This document shows, piece after piece, positions 34,459 through 43,508 of a stretch of DNA of 57,578 nt. The position numbers and the translations under genes were made by a program. Each line of letters starts with the position of its first letter. Positions within the stretch are counted from its first letter, which is position 1. Under the pieces are notes generated by a model. That model saw only the letters and a program-made list of their open reading frames with translations, was not told the DNA's origin and made no database searches. Source of the DNA: Rhodobacter sp. CACIA14H1 (lineage in GTDB: Bacteria > Pseudomonadota > Alphaproteobacteria > Rhodobacterales > Rhodobacteraceae); the NCBI GenBank assembly GCA_000500915.1, contig AYNO01000006.1, positions 1 to 57,578 on the forward strand. The letters run 5' to 3'.

Positions 34459-35162
34459 GCGGCGAACGGGTCAGGCTGGCCGCGGACCTCGCGGCTTTCT
34501 CGGCCCGTCTCGGGCACGAATTCCGGCGGCCGGACCTTCTGGTCCGCGCCGTCACCCATTCCTCGCTGTCCTCTCCCACCAGACCGTCGAACGAACGGCT
34601 CGAATTCCTCGGCGACCGCGTCCTCGGGCTTTCGATCGCGACAGCTCTCTTCGGAGCGGACGAACGCGCTGCGGAAGGCCAGCTTGCCCCGCGTTTCAAC
34701 ACGCTGGTCCGGCAAGAGACCTGCGCAGACGTGGCACGCGAGATCGGGCTGGGCGACGTCCTGAAGCTGGGCCGGTCCGAAATGCTGTCTGGCGGCCGCC
34801 GCAAGGAAGCCCTGCTGGGCGATGCGATGGAAGCTGTCATCGCCGCAATCTACCTTGATGGCGGCTTCGAGGCAGCGCGCGACATCGTCCTGCGGCTGTG
34901 GGGACCGCGCATTGCGGCAGCAGCGACGTCCGAGGCGCGCGATGCCAAGTCCAACTTGCAGGAATGGGCGCAGGCGCGCGGGTTGCCGCCCCCTACCTAT
35001 GTCGAAACGGGCCGCGAAGGCCCCGATCACCAGCCGACATTCACTGTCGAAGCGCGGCTTTCCACAGGCGAGACCGCCAGCGGAACCGCGGCAGGCAAAC
35101 GCGCTGCCGAACAGGCCGCCGCCCGTGCCCTTCTGGCACGCATGGAGAGAACCGATGACTGA
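34455..35162 (+). CDS. rnc: ribonuclease III
   Basis: Double-strand-specific endoribonuclease for rRNA and mRNA processing. 235 residues from the GTG at 34455, which overlaps the lepB stop. The RNase III domain has the signature [17 protein letters not shown] (catalytic Glu and Asp) and [20 protein letters not shown] (second Asp/Glu pair). The dsRNA-binding domain is at about residues 160-230 ([38 protein letters not shown]). The stop overlaps era by eight bases, and the rnc-era coupling is conserved across bacteria. Confidence 0.97.
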   Translation: MSGERVRLAADLAAFSARLGHEFRRPDLLVRAVTHSSLSSPTRPSNERLEFLGDRVLGLSIATALFGADERAAEGQLAPRFNTLVRQETCADVAREIGLGDVLKLGRSEMLSGGRRKEALLGDAMEAVIAAIYLDGGFEAARDIVLRLWGPRIAAAATSEARDAKSNLQEWAQARGLPPPTYVETGREGPDHQPTFTVEARLSTGETASGTAAGKRAAEQAAARALLARMERTDD

Positions 35163-36072
35163 TGCCCCCACCCGCGCCGGATTCGTCGCCCTGATCGGTG
35201 AGCCGAACGCGGGCAAATCCACCTTGCTGAACCGGATGGTGGGCGCAAAGGTGTCCATCGTCACCCACAAGGTCCAGACCACCCGCGCCCGGATCCGGGG
35301 TGTCTGCATGGAAGGCCCGGCGCAGATCGTCTTCGTCGATACGCCCGGCCTTTTCCGTCCACGCCGCCGTCTGGACCGCGCCATGGTCGCTGCCGCATGG
35401 GGGGGCGCCGCAGATGCAGACATCATCGTCCTGCTGGTCGAGGCACATCGCGGCCTAACAGACGGCACGCAGGCGATCATCGACAATCTGAAGGACAAGA
35501 TCCCTTCGACAGCCACCGTGGCACTGGCCATCAACAAGATCGACAAAGTTAAAGCCGAGAACCTTCTTGCACTGACCGAAAAGTTGAACGGCGCCTTCCC
35601 CTTCGCCAAGACTTTCATGATCAGCGCCGAACGGGGCTATGGCGTGGACGACCTGCGCGAATGGCTTGCCGCCGAACTGCCGGAAGGACCGTGGTTCTAT
35701 CCCGAGGACCAGATCGCAGACCTGCCAATGCGCATGATCGCTGCCGAGATGACGCGCGAGAAGCTGACCCTGCGCCTGCACGAGGAACTTCCCTACCAGC
35801 TTACGGTCGAGACCGAGAAGTGGGAGGACCGACCCGACGGTTCCACCCGCATCGATCAGGTGGTCTATGTCGCGCGCGAAGGACACAAGGGCATCGTGCT
35901 TGGCGCCAAGGGCGAGACGATCAAGGCCATCGGCAGCCAGGCCCGGGCCGAGATCGCGACGTTCCTCGACCGCCCCGTGCACCTGTTCCTGACCGTGAAG
36001 GTCCGCCCCAACTGGCTTGAGGAAGCGGAGCGCTATTCGGAAATGGGGCTGGACTTCAAGGATGGCGACTAG
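35155..36072 (+). CDS. era: GTPase Era
   Basis: GTP-binding protein for 30S ribosome maturation that binds the 3' end of 16S rRNA. 305 residues from ATG 35155 ([20 protein letters not shown]). G motifs: GEPNAGKST (G1), IVFVDTPG (G3) and AINKIDKV (G4). The KH domain at about residues 205-290 contains [20 protein letters not shown]. The N-terminus overlaps rnc by eight bases, so translation is probably coupled. Confidence 0.97.
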   Translation: MTDAPTRAGFVALIGEPNAGKSTLLNRMVGAKVSIVTHKVQTTRARIRGVCMEGPAQIVFVDTPGLFRPRRRLDRAMVAAAWGGAADADIIVLLVEAHRGLTDGTQAIIDNLKDKIPSTATVALAINKIDKVKAENLLALTEKLNGAFPFAKTFMISAERGYGVDDLREWLAAELPEGPWFYPEDQIADLPMRMIAAEMTREKLTLRLHEELPYQLTVETEKWEDRPDGSTRIDQVVYVAREGHKGIVLGAKGETIKAIGSQARAEIATFLDRPVHLFLTVKVRPNWLEEAERYSEMGLDFKDGD

Positions 36073-36116
36073 GCCGCCCCAGATGGTTGCTCACACTCCT
36101 GCACGGGGGGCAGCGT

Positions 36117-36446
36117 TTGCGACTGACGACTGACGTTTGGGTTTCTGCCTATCTCGCCCGGCTGCGGCTGGCCGACATACCGGTCTATGTCACCGCCAAA
36201 GGTGACGCGACCGCAGGCGCGGTCATCGTCAAATGCGCCACTCTCGACGGGCAGGCAAAGGCCGTGCAGCGGAGCTATGACCTGATGACCGGCGCCCGCG
36301 TCTGGGTCACGCTGGCCGAAGGAGCGGAGTCCGAGGTGGACGCCACCCTGCGCCGCCAGCGCGACCGCGACCGCGATCTCTGGATCATCGAAGTGGAGGA
36401 CCGGCAGGGCCGAACCCTGCTGGACCAACCCGGATTGTCCGATTGA
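36117..36446 (+). CDS. DUF1491 family protein
   Basis: A small cytosolic protein of 109 residues found next to era and recO in Rhodobacterales. The TTG at 36117 is chosen because the product then begins MRLTTDVWVSAYLARLRLAD, the family N-terminus; an ATG ten codons upstream (36087) gives MLTLLHGGQR, which is less typical. Other conserved parts are GDATAGAVIVKCATLDGQA and RDLWIIEVEDRQGRTLLDQP. Function unknown. Confidence 0.87.
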   Translation: MRLTTDVWVSAYLARLRLADIPVYVTAKGDATAGAVIVKCATLDGQAKAVQRSYDLMTGARVWVTLAEGAESEVDATLRRQRDRDRDLWIIEVEDRQGRTLLDQPGLSD

Positions 36447-36482
36447 CTTGCCCTTCCTTCCGCAGACACGGATAGTAACCGC

Positions 36483-37208
36483 ATGGAATGGCGGGACGAA
36501 GGCGCGCTCCTGTCGGTCAGACCCCACGGCGAAAGCGCGGCGATCATCGAGGTCTTTACCGCGGAACACGGCCGCCATGCGGGCGTGGTGCGTGGGGGCA
36601 CGTCCCGGCGGATCGCTCCGGTCCTGCAGCCCGGTGCGCAGGTGCAGGTGGTCTGGCGTGCACGGCTGGATGATCATATCGGAGCCTTTACCGTCGAACC
36701 GCTCCGGTCGCGTAGCGCGGTCCTCTCGGACCGCCTCGCATTGGCCGGAATGAATGCAGCCTGCGCCATGCTGCGCTGCGCACTGCCGGAACGGGAGCCG
36801 CATCCGGTTCTTTGGCAGGCGACCATGCCGCTGCTCGATGCCATTGACAGGGGCATGGACTGGCCAGCGGATTACCTGCGTTGGGAATTGCAGCTTCTCG
36901 ACGAGATCGGCTTCGGTCTTGACCTTGGGACCTGTGCCGTCACAGGTGCGCGGGACGATCTGGCCTACGTCTCGCCCAAGACAGGTCGCGCCGTCAGCCG
37001 CCAGGCCGCCGGAGAATGGGCCAGCCGTCTTTTGCCACTCCCGCAGGTGATGATGGGGCAAGGAACCGGAACGATGGCCGAAATCATCGCCGGGCTGACC
37101 GTGACGGGCCATTTTCTGGGCCGCGAACTGTCGCCCGTGTCGAAGGGCCGTGCCCTTCCCGAGGCGCGGGCACGGTTGCTGGACTTGCTGGCGCGTCAGC
37201 CGTCCTGA
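36483..37208 (+). CDS. recO: DNA repair protein RecO
   Basis: Loads RecA with RecR at single-strand gaps. 241 residues: N-terminal OB fold ([38 protein letters not shown]), helical middle and a C-terminal part with [20 protein letters not shown] where zinc-binding relatives keep Cys residues; only one Cys remains here, as in many alphaproteobacteria. Last gene of the core operon; its 3' end overlaps the converging EamA gene by 13 bases. Confidence 0.95.
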   Translation: MEWRDEGALLSVRPHGESAAIIEVFTAEHGRHAGVVRGGTSRRIAPVLQPGAQVQVVWRARLDDHIGAFTVEPLRSRSAVLSDRLALAGMNAACAMLRCALPEREPHPVLWQATMPLLDAIDRGMDWPADYLRWELQLLDEIGFGLDLGTCAVTGARDDLAYVSPKTGRAVSRQAAGEWASRLLPLPQVMMGQGTGTMAEIIAGLTVTGHFLGRELSPVSKGRALPEARARLLDLLARQPS

Positions 37209-38113
37209 GCCTGCTCCTGCAGCGCACGCACACGCTGGCGCCACAGGGTAAAGATACCCGCCGCGACCACCAGCGCCGCACCGATGGCAACGTTGGTCCG
37301 CAGTTCCTCGCCAAAGATCAGAAGACCGATGCCCGACGCCCAGACCAGTTGCAGATAGGCAAAGGGCTGGATCGCCGATGCCTCGGCCACGGCAAAGGCG
37401 CGGATCAGCAGCCAGTGCCCGACAATGGCCGTGCAGCAGAGGGTTGCCATCCAGCCCCAGTCGGACAGGGTCATCGGCTCCCAGAACCACACACCCACCA
37501 AGGTCATGGCGGCGGCCCCTGCGGTCCCCGTCCAGAAGAAGGATACCGATGCACTGTCGCCTCGCGCAACGTATCGGGTCAGCAGCCCATAGATCGCGAA
37601 AAGGAAGGCCGACAGCAGCGGAACCAGCGCCCAGGGCGAGAACACGGCATAACCCGGCTGCAGGATGATGAGCACACCGACAAAACCGATCAGGATGGCG
37701 GTCCACCGTCTCCAGCCGACTTTCTCGCCCAGAATGGGACCCGAGAGCGCGGCGACAAGCAGGGGATAGCAGGTGAACACAGCGTGGCTTTCCACAAGGC
37801 CCAGTCGGACGAAGGCCACCACCATCACGCAGACCTCGGCCACCAGAAGGACTCCGCGCACGACCTGCAGGACCGGAAAGCGCGACCGCGCCGCACCGCG
37901 GACGCCCGCCGGATCGCGGGCCGCAAGGGCCATCACGAAGGCGGCAAAGAACCAGAACCGGATCATCACCACCATGAAGACGTTGTATTCCGTGGCCAGA
38001 TGACGCGAAATGCCGTCCTGCGCCGCGAAGACCACCGTCGTCGCGATCATCAGCCAGATACCAAGCCTTGTATTCTGCGCGGTCGCATTGCTGCCCGCGT
38101 CCAGTCTGGTCAT
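37196..38113 (-). CDS. EamA/DMT family transporter
   Basis: A 305-residue inner-membrane exporter. The start at 38113 ([18 protein letters not shown]) overlaps the mnmD stop by four bases (ATGA). Two EamA halves: [20 protein letters not shown] at the first helix and [20 protein letters not shown] at the start of the second; [20 protein letters not shown] is the characteristic seventh-to-eighth helix motif. Basic tail [18 protein letters not shown]. Co-transcription with mnmD is likely. Substrate unknown. Confidence 0.9.
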   Translation of the reverse strand: MTRLDAGSNATAQNTRLGIWLMIATTVVFAAQDGISRHLATEYNVFMVVMIRFWFFAAFVMALAARDPAGVRGAARSRFPVLQVVRGVLLVAEVCVMVVAFVRLGLVESHAVFTCYPLLVAALSGPILGEKVGWRRWTAILIGFVGVLIILQPGYAVFSPWALVPLLSAFLFAIYGLLTRYVARGDSASVSFFWTGTAGAAAMTLVGVWFWEPMTLSDWGWMATLCCTAIVGHWLLIRAFAVAEASAIQPFAYLQLVWASGIGLLIFGEELRTNVAIGAALVVAAGIFTLWRQRVRALQEQAQDG

Positions 38114-38790
38114 TCCAAGTATCCCGCAGTCATATGTCTTTTTCTGCCATGCCCCGGCCGCCGCCCGACCGTGAAACCCGCCGCAGCCAGCGCCCGCCTC
38201 ACATGTCCGGCGGCGCTGTAGGTGGCAAAGGTCCCGCCCGGCACCGTATGCGCCGCAACGGCCGCCATCAGCGTATCGGACCACATTTCCGGGTTCTTGG
38301 CGGGCGAAAAGCCGTCCAGAAACCAGGCATCCGCGACGCCCTGCCAGGCCGGAAGAGTGTCACGCGCATCCCCGACGACAACCTCGGCCCGAACGCCGGG
38401 CAGGTCGATCGTCCTGTTTCCCTTTTCCCACTGTTCCAGCAATGGCACCGCCGTTTCTGCCACTTCGGGAAAGGCTGCGAGGGCCCGCGCCATGCTGCTG
38501 GCCGAAAGGGGATACGCCTCGAACGAGGTGAAGCGCAGTGTGCCCGCAACGCCCGACTCCTGCCACGCAATCGCAAGCGCCAACAGGTTCAGCCCGGTGC
38601 CGAAGCCCAGTTCGGCAACATGGAAGCCATCGCACAGTCGCTGCGGCAGACCGTTGCCCGCCAGAAAGACATGCCGCGTTTCGTCCAGACCATCCGAGAG
38701 CGAGAAATAGGGGTCGTCGAACCGGCACGATACCGGCACGGTCCCGTCGCGCCAGTCCAATCCGTCCAAAGCCTGTTCGCCGCCCGCCAT
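38110..38790 (-). CDS. mnmD: tRNA 5-methylaminomethyl-2-thiouridine methyltransferase (MnmD)
   Basis: SAM-dependent methyltransferase equivalent to the N-terminal half of E. coli MnmC; it makes mnm5(s2)U at wobble position 34. 226 residues from ATG 38790 (MAGGEQALDGLDWRDGTVPV). The SAM motif is HVAELGFGTGLNLLALAIAW, and the catalytic/Pro-rich part is ADAWFLDGFSPAKNPEMW; C-terminal FATYSAAGHVRRALAAAGF is typical. The usual fused FAD domain of MnmC is absent, but a FAD oxidoreductase gene lies divergently 48 bases away. Overlaps the downstream EamA gene by four bases. Confidence 0.92.
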   Translation of the reverse strand: MAGGEQALDGLDWRDGTVPVSCRFDDPYFSLSDGLDETRHVFLAGNGLPQRLCDGFHVAELGFGTGLNLLALAIAWQESGVAGTLRFTSFEAYPLSASSMARALAAFPEVAETAVPLLEQWEKGNRTIDLPGVRAEVVVGDARDTLPAWQGVADAWFLDGFSPAKNPEMWSDTLMAAVAAHTVPGGTFATYSAAGHVRRALAAAGFTVGRRPGHGRKRHMTAGYLE

Positions 38791-38838
38791 ATGCCCTAAA
38801 CCCGAAGTCGCGGCGGACCATGGGGAAGGGCGCGGAGA

Positions 38839-39882
38839 ATGGCAAGGGTCGATCTCACCGTGATGGGCGGGGGCATTTTCGGCCTGTCCTGCGCATGGGA
38901 AGCGACGCGTCGTGGTGCAAGGGTCCGCCTGATCGACCGATACGGCATCGGGGCGGGGTCTTCTGGAGGAGTGGTCGGAGCCTTGGCTCCGCATGTTCCG
39001 GAAAACTGGAACGCAAAGAAGCAGTTCCAGCTCGAGAGCCTCTTGATGGCTGGCAGCTGGTGGTCCGCCGTCGCGGACGCGGGCGGGACGGACGCCGGAT
39101 ACCTGCGATCGGGGCGAATACAGCCGGTTCCCGATGACCGCGCGCTTGCCAATGCCCGCGCGCGGATCGCCGAGTCGAAGACGCTCTGGCAGGGTCAGGC
39201 AGAGTGGTCTGTGGTGCCGTCATCCGGGGCGGACTGGGAACCGGCCAGTCCGACCGGCTGGCTCGTCCATGACACCCTGTCGGCCCGCATCTCTCCCCGT
39301 CGTGCGGCGACCGCACTTGTCGCGGCGCTGAAGGCAGGCGGTGCGGAAATCCTGATCGGCGACGCGCAACCGCAGGGACCGACGCTCTGGGCCACGGGAC
39401 AGGACGGCCTTCTGGACCTTTCCGCAACCTTCGGAAAGCCGGTTGGCCAGGGGGTGAAGGGACAAGCCCTGCTTTTGGACCACGACGCGCGTGACCTTCC
39501 CCAGGTCTTTGTCGATGGCTTGCACATCGTGCCTCATGCGGATGGCACGACAGCCATCGGGTCCACATCCGAAAACCAGTGGTCCGACCCGTCGGCGACC
39601 GACGGTCAACTGGACGACCTTCTGGCCCGCGCCCGTGCCGCCTTGCCGGTTCTGCGGGGGAGCAGGGTCATCGACCGCTGGGCAGGCGTTCGGCCCCGCG
39701 CCCGGTCCCGCGCACCAGTTCTGGGGCGCTGGCCGGGAAGGCCGGACAATTACGTTGCCAATGGCGGGTTCAAGATCGGCTTCGGTATCGCGCCCAAGGT
39801 TGCCGTGGCGATGGCCGACCTGATCCTTGACGGAAGAGACACCATACCGGACGGGTTCAGCGTCGAGTCGAACCTGCGCTGA
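38839..39882 (+). CDS. FAD-dependent oxidoreductase, possible MnmC oxidase half
   Basis: A 347-residue DAO-family flavoprotein. The N-terminal Rossmann motif is LTVMGGGIFGLSCAWEATRR, followed by GIGAGSSGGVVGALAPHVPE and a C-terminal FAD contact VANGGFKIGFGIAPKVAVAM. It resembles the C-terminal domain of MnmC, which removes the carboxymethyl group from cmnm5s2U, and lies head-to-head with mnmD (48 bases). A split two-gene MnmC system is therefore an attractive inference. Against it, general amino-acid oxidases such as ThiO share the fold. Its stop lies three bases from the converging gene. Confidence 0.72.
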   Translation: MARVDLTVMGGGIFGLSCAWEATRRGARVRLIDRYGIGAGSSGGVVGALAPHVPENWNAKKQFQLESLLMAGSWWSAVADAGGTDAGYLRSGRIQPVPDDRALANARARIAESKTLWQGQAEWSVVPSSGADWEPASPTGWLVHDTLSARISPRRAATALVAALKAGGAEILIGDAQPQGPTLWATGQDGLLDLSATFGKPVGQGVKGQALLLDHDARDLPQVFVDGLHIVPHADGTTAIGSTSENQWSDPSATDGQLDDLLARARAALPVLRGSRVIDRWAGVRPRARSRAPVLGRWPGRPDNYVANGGFKIGFGIAPKVAVAMADLILDGRDTIPDGFSVESNLR

Positions 39883-39885
39883 AGG

Positions 39886-40236
39886 TCAGGCGCGTGGCAG
39901 ATAGCCTACGGGCGCGTTCTCGTCCCGCCAGTAGTCCAATGCCGGACGATCCAGTACCATCGTGGACCGCTTGAACTCGCAGACAAGTTCGCCACCCTCT
40001 TCGACCGAGGCGACGATCAGGCACTGGAAGATGTGGTTGGCACCGTCGAACACATCGACCAGACCGCGCATATGCGGGGTCAGCGCGGCATCCAGCGCAA
40101 AACCTTCGTCCCAGAACCGCAGGATCGGGAAGACCGCGCCCCCCACCTGTACGCGCAGTCGTGACTTGCGCTTGAGGTCGCGCTTGCGTGCGGCCTCGAG
40201 CCCTTCGCGGATCTCTTTCGGCAGGAACTCCAACAT
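39886..40236 (-). CDS. conserved hypothetical protein
   Basis: I do not recognise a named family. The 116-residue product starts at 40236 (MLEFLPKEIREGLEAARKRD), set by GGAGG five bases upstream. After a basic helix (RDLKRKSRLRVQVGG) comes a beta-rich part (AVFPILRFWDEGFALDAALT, HMRGLVDVFDGANHIFQCLI, VCEFKRSTMVLDRPALDYW). The strand pattern with RSRLRVQVGG and D/F-rich turns recalls a PilZ-like barrel, but the c-di-GMP RxxxR motif is not clear. It is divergent from the cobalamin genes. Confidence 0.72.
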   Translation of the reverse strand: MLEFLPKEIREGLEAARKRDLKRKSRLRVQVGGAVFPILRFWDEGFALDAALTPHMRGLVDVFDGANHIFQCLIVASVEEGGELVCEFKRSTMVLDRPALDYWRDENAPVGYLPRA

Positions 40237-40440
40237 CGTACCCTCCGCCCCCGGTATGAGTGTGTGCCGCATTCCGGCTTCTTCAAGGAAACGGAAAACC
40301 ATGACAGCAATGTTAACGAAGCGTGGCGCAAAAGCCGCAACCCGGCGTGGCTGTTCCTGTTCCACGGCGTGAAAAGCCGTGTTGTTCCAGTGGACAGGGA
40401 TCGTCCGATGGGCTTTCTGCGACGCATGATGGAGCCGGAC
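40237..40440. other. 204-base divergent gap upstream of cobalamin genes
   Basis: Checked for a cobalamin riboswitch because two late B12 genes follow, but no B12-box-like GCCACTG sequence or matching helices were found. The frame of the aminotransferase-like gene is open through part of the gap, and no other gene is visible. Confidence 0.4.
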
Positions 40441-41376
40441 ATGCGAATCGAAGAACCCGACCACGGCGGTGGCATCGACGCCGCAACCGCACGTTGGGGC
40501 GGGCGACGCGCGGATTGGCTGGATCTTTCGACCGGAATAAATCCGCGCCCCTATCCACTGCCGGATATCCCGGCAGAGGCATGGACATCCCTGCCGGACC
40601 GTGCCGCCTTCGCGGCGCTCGAGATGGCGGCACGGCAGTTCTGGCGCATACCCGACGAAGCCGCAGTCATCGCGGCACCGGGCGCGTCGGCCCTGATCGC
40701 AAGGATACCCGCCCTTATGCCCCCCGGCAGGGTCGCAATACCGGAACCCACATACAACGAACACGCCCGCGCGTTCCGCGCCTGCGGATGGACTGTTTCC
40801 GACAATGCCTGCGACGCCACGGTCATCGTGCATCCCAACAATCCCGACGGCCGGCTGCACCCGCTGCCCGAGACCGGGTTTCGTGTGATCGATGAAAGCT
40901 TCTGCGATGTGTCACCGATGGCAAGCCACATGCCGTCCGCCGCTACCCCGGGCACGATCATCCTGAAAAGTTTTGGCAAATTCTGGGGCCTTGCCGGGGC
41001 GCGTCTGGGTTTCGCGGTCGGCGATCCTGTCCTTGTTTCCCGACTGAGGCCGATGCTGGGACCATGGGCCGTATCCGGCCCCACCCTTGCCATCGCAACC
41101 ACCGCCCTGCAGGACGGGGACTGGGCCGAAACGACCCGCAACCGGCTGGCCGCCGATGCGGACCGCCTCGACCATATCATGCACCAGGCGGGTGCCGTGC
41201 CTTTGGGGGGAACGACGCTGTTCCGGCTTTACGACACACCGGACTGTGCGCAGTGGCAGGAGCGACTTGCCCGCCACCACATCCTGTCGCGTGTCTTCCC
41301 GTATTCCGGTCGCTGGCTGCGGCTGGGCCTGCCTGACGCCGACGGCTGGGCTCGACTTTCGGCGGCACTGGCATGA
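40441..41376 (+). CDS. cobC: threonine-phosphate decarboxylase-like cobalamin biosynthesis enzyme (CobC/CobD)
   Basis: PLP enzyme of the class II aminotransferase fold, making the aminopropanol arm of cobalamin. 311 residues from ATG 40441, chosen because GGAG lies six bases upstream and the product then begins MRIEEPDHGGGIDAATARWG; several upstream ATGs give unrelated sequence. Motifs: LDLSTGINPRPYPLP, IAAPGASALIARIP, EPTYNEHARAFRACG, the catalytic Lys in ILKSFGKFWGLAGARLGF, and RWLRLGLPDADGWARL. Overlaps the next gene by four bases (ATGA). Called cobC in Rhodobacterales usage, cobD in Salmonella. Confidence 0.9.
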   Translation: MRIEEPDHGGGIDAATARWGGRRADWLDLSTGINPRPYPLPDIPAEAWTSLPDRAAFAALEMAARQFWRIPDEAAVIAAPGASALIARIPALMPPGRVAIPEPTYNEHARAFRACGWTVSDNACDATVIVHPNNPDGRLHPLPETGFRVIDESFCDVSPMASHMPSAATPGTIILKSFGKFWGLAGARLGFAVGDPVLVSRLRPMLGPWAVSGPTLAIATTALQDGDWAETTRNRLAADADRLDHIMHQAGAVPLGGTTLFRLYDTPDCAQWQERLARHHILSRVFPYSGRWLRLGLPDADGWARLSAALA

Positions 41377-42281
41377 GCGCGACCCTCCTCATTCCCGCCA
41401 TGCTGCTGGATGCCGCATTCGGCGAACCCAAATGGCTCTGGGACCGGTTCCCGCATCCGGCCGTCGTGATGGGGCGCGCCATCGGCTGGGCGGACCGGAC
41501 GTTCAACCATGGCACCCACCGGAAGCTGAAGGGTGTGCTTGTCATGGTGGTCCTGGGCCTGTCGGGCATGGTGATCGGCTGGCTGATCCACTCCGTTCCG
41601 GACTTCGGCCTTCTGGAAGTCACGGCAGCCGCGATCCTGCTGGCGCAGAAATCGCTGGTCCAGCATGTCCGCAGCGTGGCCGACGCGCTGCGTCTTTCGC
41701 TGCAAGGCGGACGTCGTGCCGTTTCCATGATCGTCGGACGCGACACGGCCAATCTGGACGAAGCCGCGGTTTCCCGTGCTGCCATCGAAAGTGCGGCGGA
41801 AAACCTTTCCGACGGGGTGATCGCACCGGCGTTCTGGTTTCTGGTCGCCGGCTTGCCGGGGCTGGTCCTCTACAAGATCACCAATACCGCCGACAGCATG
41901 ATCGGCCACCGCACCCCGCGGCATGAGGAGTTCGGTTGGGCCGCCGCCCGCTTCGACGACCTGCTGAACCTGGTTCCTGCCCGGCTGACGGCGGTGTTGC
42001 TGGCCCTTGCCCATGGCTGGGCCGATGCCCGCCCGATCCTGCGCGATGCGCCCCTGCACCGCTCGCCCAACGCGGGATGGCCCGAGGCAGCCATGGCCGT
42101 CGTGCTTGACACCGCGCTGTCCGGTCCCCGCGCCTATCACGGAGAGATGCGGGATTATCCCTGGGTCTGGCCCGAAGGGCGCCGCGACCCCGGCCCGGAC
42201 CAGATCGACGCGGCCTGTTCGGCACTGTGGCGGGCATGGGGTGCAATGCTGGGCGTGACGGCGCTGATCGCACTGATCTGA
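41373..42281 (+). CDS. cbiB: adenosylcobinamide-phosphate synthase (CbiB/CobD)
   Basis: Membrane enzyme that attaches aminopropanol (phosphate) to adenosylcobyric acid. 302 residues with several helices: MLLDAAFGEPKWLWDRFPHP (the conserved D-x-x-xGDP-like start), VSRAAIESAAENLSDGVIAP and YKITNTADSMIGHRTPRHEE, all family hallmarks, then a C-terminal helix ending GAMLGVTALIALI. The start overlaps the cobC stop, so the two consecutive pathway steps are made together. Named cobD in the aerobic pathway and cbiB in the anaerobic one. Confidence 0.95.
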   Translation: MSATLLIPAMLLDAAFGEPKWLWDRFPHPAVVMGRAIGWADRTFNHGTHRKLKGVLVMVVLGLSGMVIGWLIHSVPDFGLLEVTAAAILLAQKSLVQHVRSVADALRLSLQGGRRAVSMIVGRDTANLDEAAVSRAAIESAAENLSDGVIAPAFWFLVAGLPGLVLYKITNTADSMIGHRTPRHEEFGWAAARFDDLLNLVPARLTAVLLALAHGWADARPILRDAPLHRSPNAGWPEAAMAVVLDTALSGPRAYHGEMRDYPWVWPEGRRDPGPDQIDAACSALWRAWGAMLGVTALIALI

Positions 42282-42344
42282 CACCGGCTCGGTTGCCCGG
42301 GCGCCCCGCACCGCCTACGTTCACTGCCTGGAATGGAGTGTCCC

Positions 42345-43508
42345 ATGTACAAAGCCCTTATCGGCGCCCTCGTCCTTGCCACACCTGCCTGGGCACAGAC
42401 CCCTTGCGGCGGCGATTTCCGCGACTGGGTGGCAGGGATCAAGACCGAAGCCATGGGAAAGGGTATTCCCCCGGCAACCACCGAGGCCTTCTTTGCCGGA
42501 CTTTCACCGGACCCCAAGGTCCTGAAGGCCGACCGGTCGCAAGGGGTTTTCCGGAAAAGCTTCCTCGATTTCTCGAAAAGCCTGATCTCGGGCGACCGAC
42601 TGGACCGGGGACGCCGCCTTGCAGAGGAATGGGATGCGGTCTTTGACCGGGCCGAATCCGAATACGGTGTCCAGCGCGGCATTCTTCTGGCTTTCTGGGC
42701 ATTCGAAACCGATTACGGCGCGGTGCAGGGCAATTTCGAGACCCGCCGTGCGCTGGTCACACTGGCCCATGATTGCAGGCGACCTGATCTTTTCCGGCCG
42801 CAGGTGCTTGCCGCGCTCGAGATGCACCGGCTGGGCGAATTCGATCTGGCCACGACAGGCGCCTGGGCTGGCGAGATCGGGATGGTCCAGATGCTGCCAG
42901 CGGACATACTGGATCGCGGGGTGGACGGGGATGGTGACGGTCTGGTCACGCTCAAGTCATCGGTTCCCGACGCCATTCTGTCCGGCGCCCGGATGCTGCA
43001 ACACCATGGCTGGCGCGCCGGTGAACAATGGCTGCAAGAGGTCACGCTCCCCGACAGCTTCGACTGGTCCCTGACCGGACTCGAGAACGAGTTTCCCGCC
43101 GAACAATGGGTGGCCATGGGGGTGCAAGTTCGAAGCGGGACAGTGACAAGCGGGCTGCCGGCCTCGATCCTGTTACCGCAGGGCCGGAAGGGACCGGCAT
43201 TCATCATCTATCCCAATTTCCGCAGCCTGTTCGAATGGAACAAGAGCTTCGTCTATGTGACCACGGCAGCCTATTTCGCCACCCGCCTGATGGGAGCCGA
43301 ACCCTATCTGGCCGGTACGCCCGACCCTGCGCTGAATGCCGAACAGATGAAGGCCCTGCAGGAAAAGCTTACGGCCCTTGGCCATGATGTCGGCGCGGTG
43401 GACGGCATTCTGGGCGCGGCGACTCGGATAGCGGTGCAGAAGGAACAGGAACGCCTCGGCCTGCCTGCAGATGCATGGCCGACGGTCGAGCTGCTCGGGA
43501 AACTCTAG
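42345..43508 (+). CDS. MltB-type lytic murein transglycosylase
   Basis: Periplasmic enzyme that cleaves peptidoglycan strands to anhydromuropeptides. 387 residues from ATG 42345 (MYKALIGALVLATPAWAQ), whose first 18 residues form a signal peptide. The catalytic-domain Glu is in LLAFWAFETDYGAVQGNF, and IGMVQMLPADILDRGVDGDG is the substrate-groove segment of the SLT_2 family. A C-terminal peptidoglycan-binding domain (EKLTALGHDVGAVDGILGAA) completes it. Its stop TAG overlaps the converging cupin gene stop within CTAG. It follows cbiB by 63 bases. Confidence 0.93.
   Translation: MYKALIGALVLATPAWAQTPCGGDFRDWVAGIKTEAMGKGIPPATTEAFFAGLSPDPKVLKADRSQGVFRKSFLDFSKSLISGDRLDRGRRLAEEWDAVFDRAESEYGVQRGILLAFWAFETDYGAVQGNFETRRALVTLAHDCRRPDLFRPQVLAALEMHRLGEFDLATTGAWAGEIGMVQMLPADILDRGVDGDGDGLVTLKSSVPDAILSGARMLQHHGWRAGEQWLQEVTLPDSFDWSLTGLENEFPAEQWVAMGVQVRSGTVTSGLPASILLPQGRKGPAFIIYPNFRSLFEWNKSFVYVTTAAYFATRLMGAEPYLAGTPDPALNAEQMKALQEKLTALGHDVGAVDGILGAATRIAVQKEQERLGLPADAWPTVELLGKL

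Noticed and set aside
40237-40440. Cobalamin riboswitch before cobC-cbiB
   Set aside because: No B12 box or the supporting helices could be recognised.
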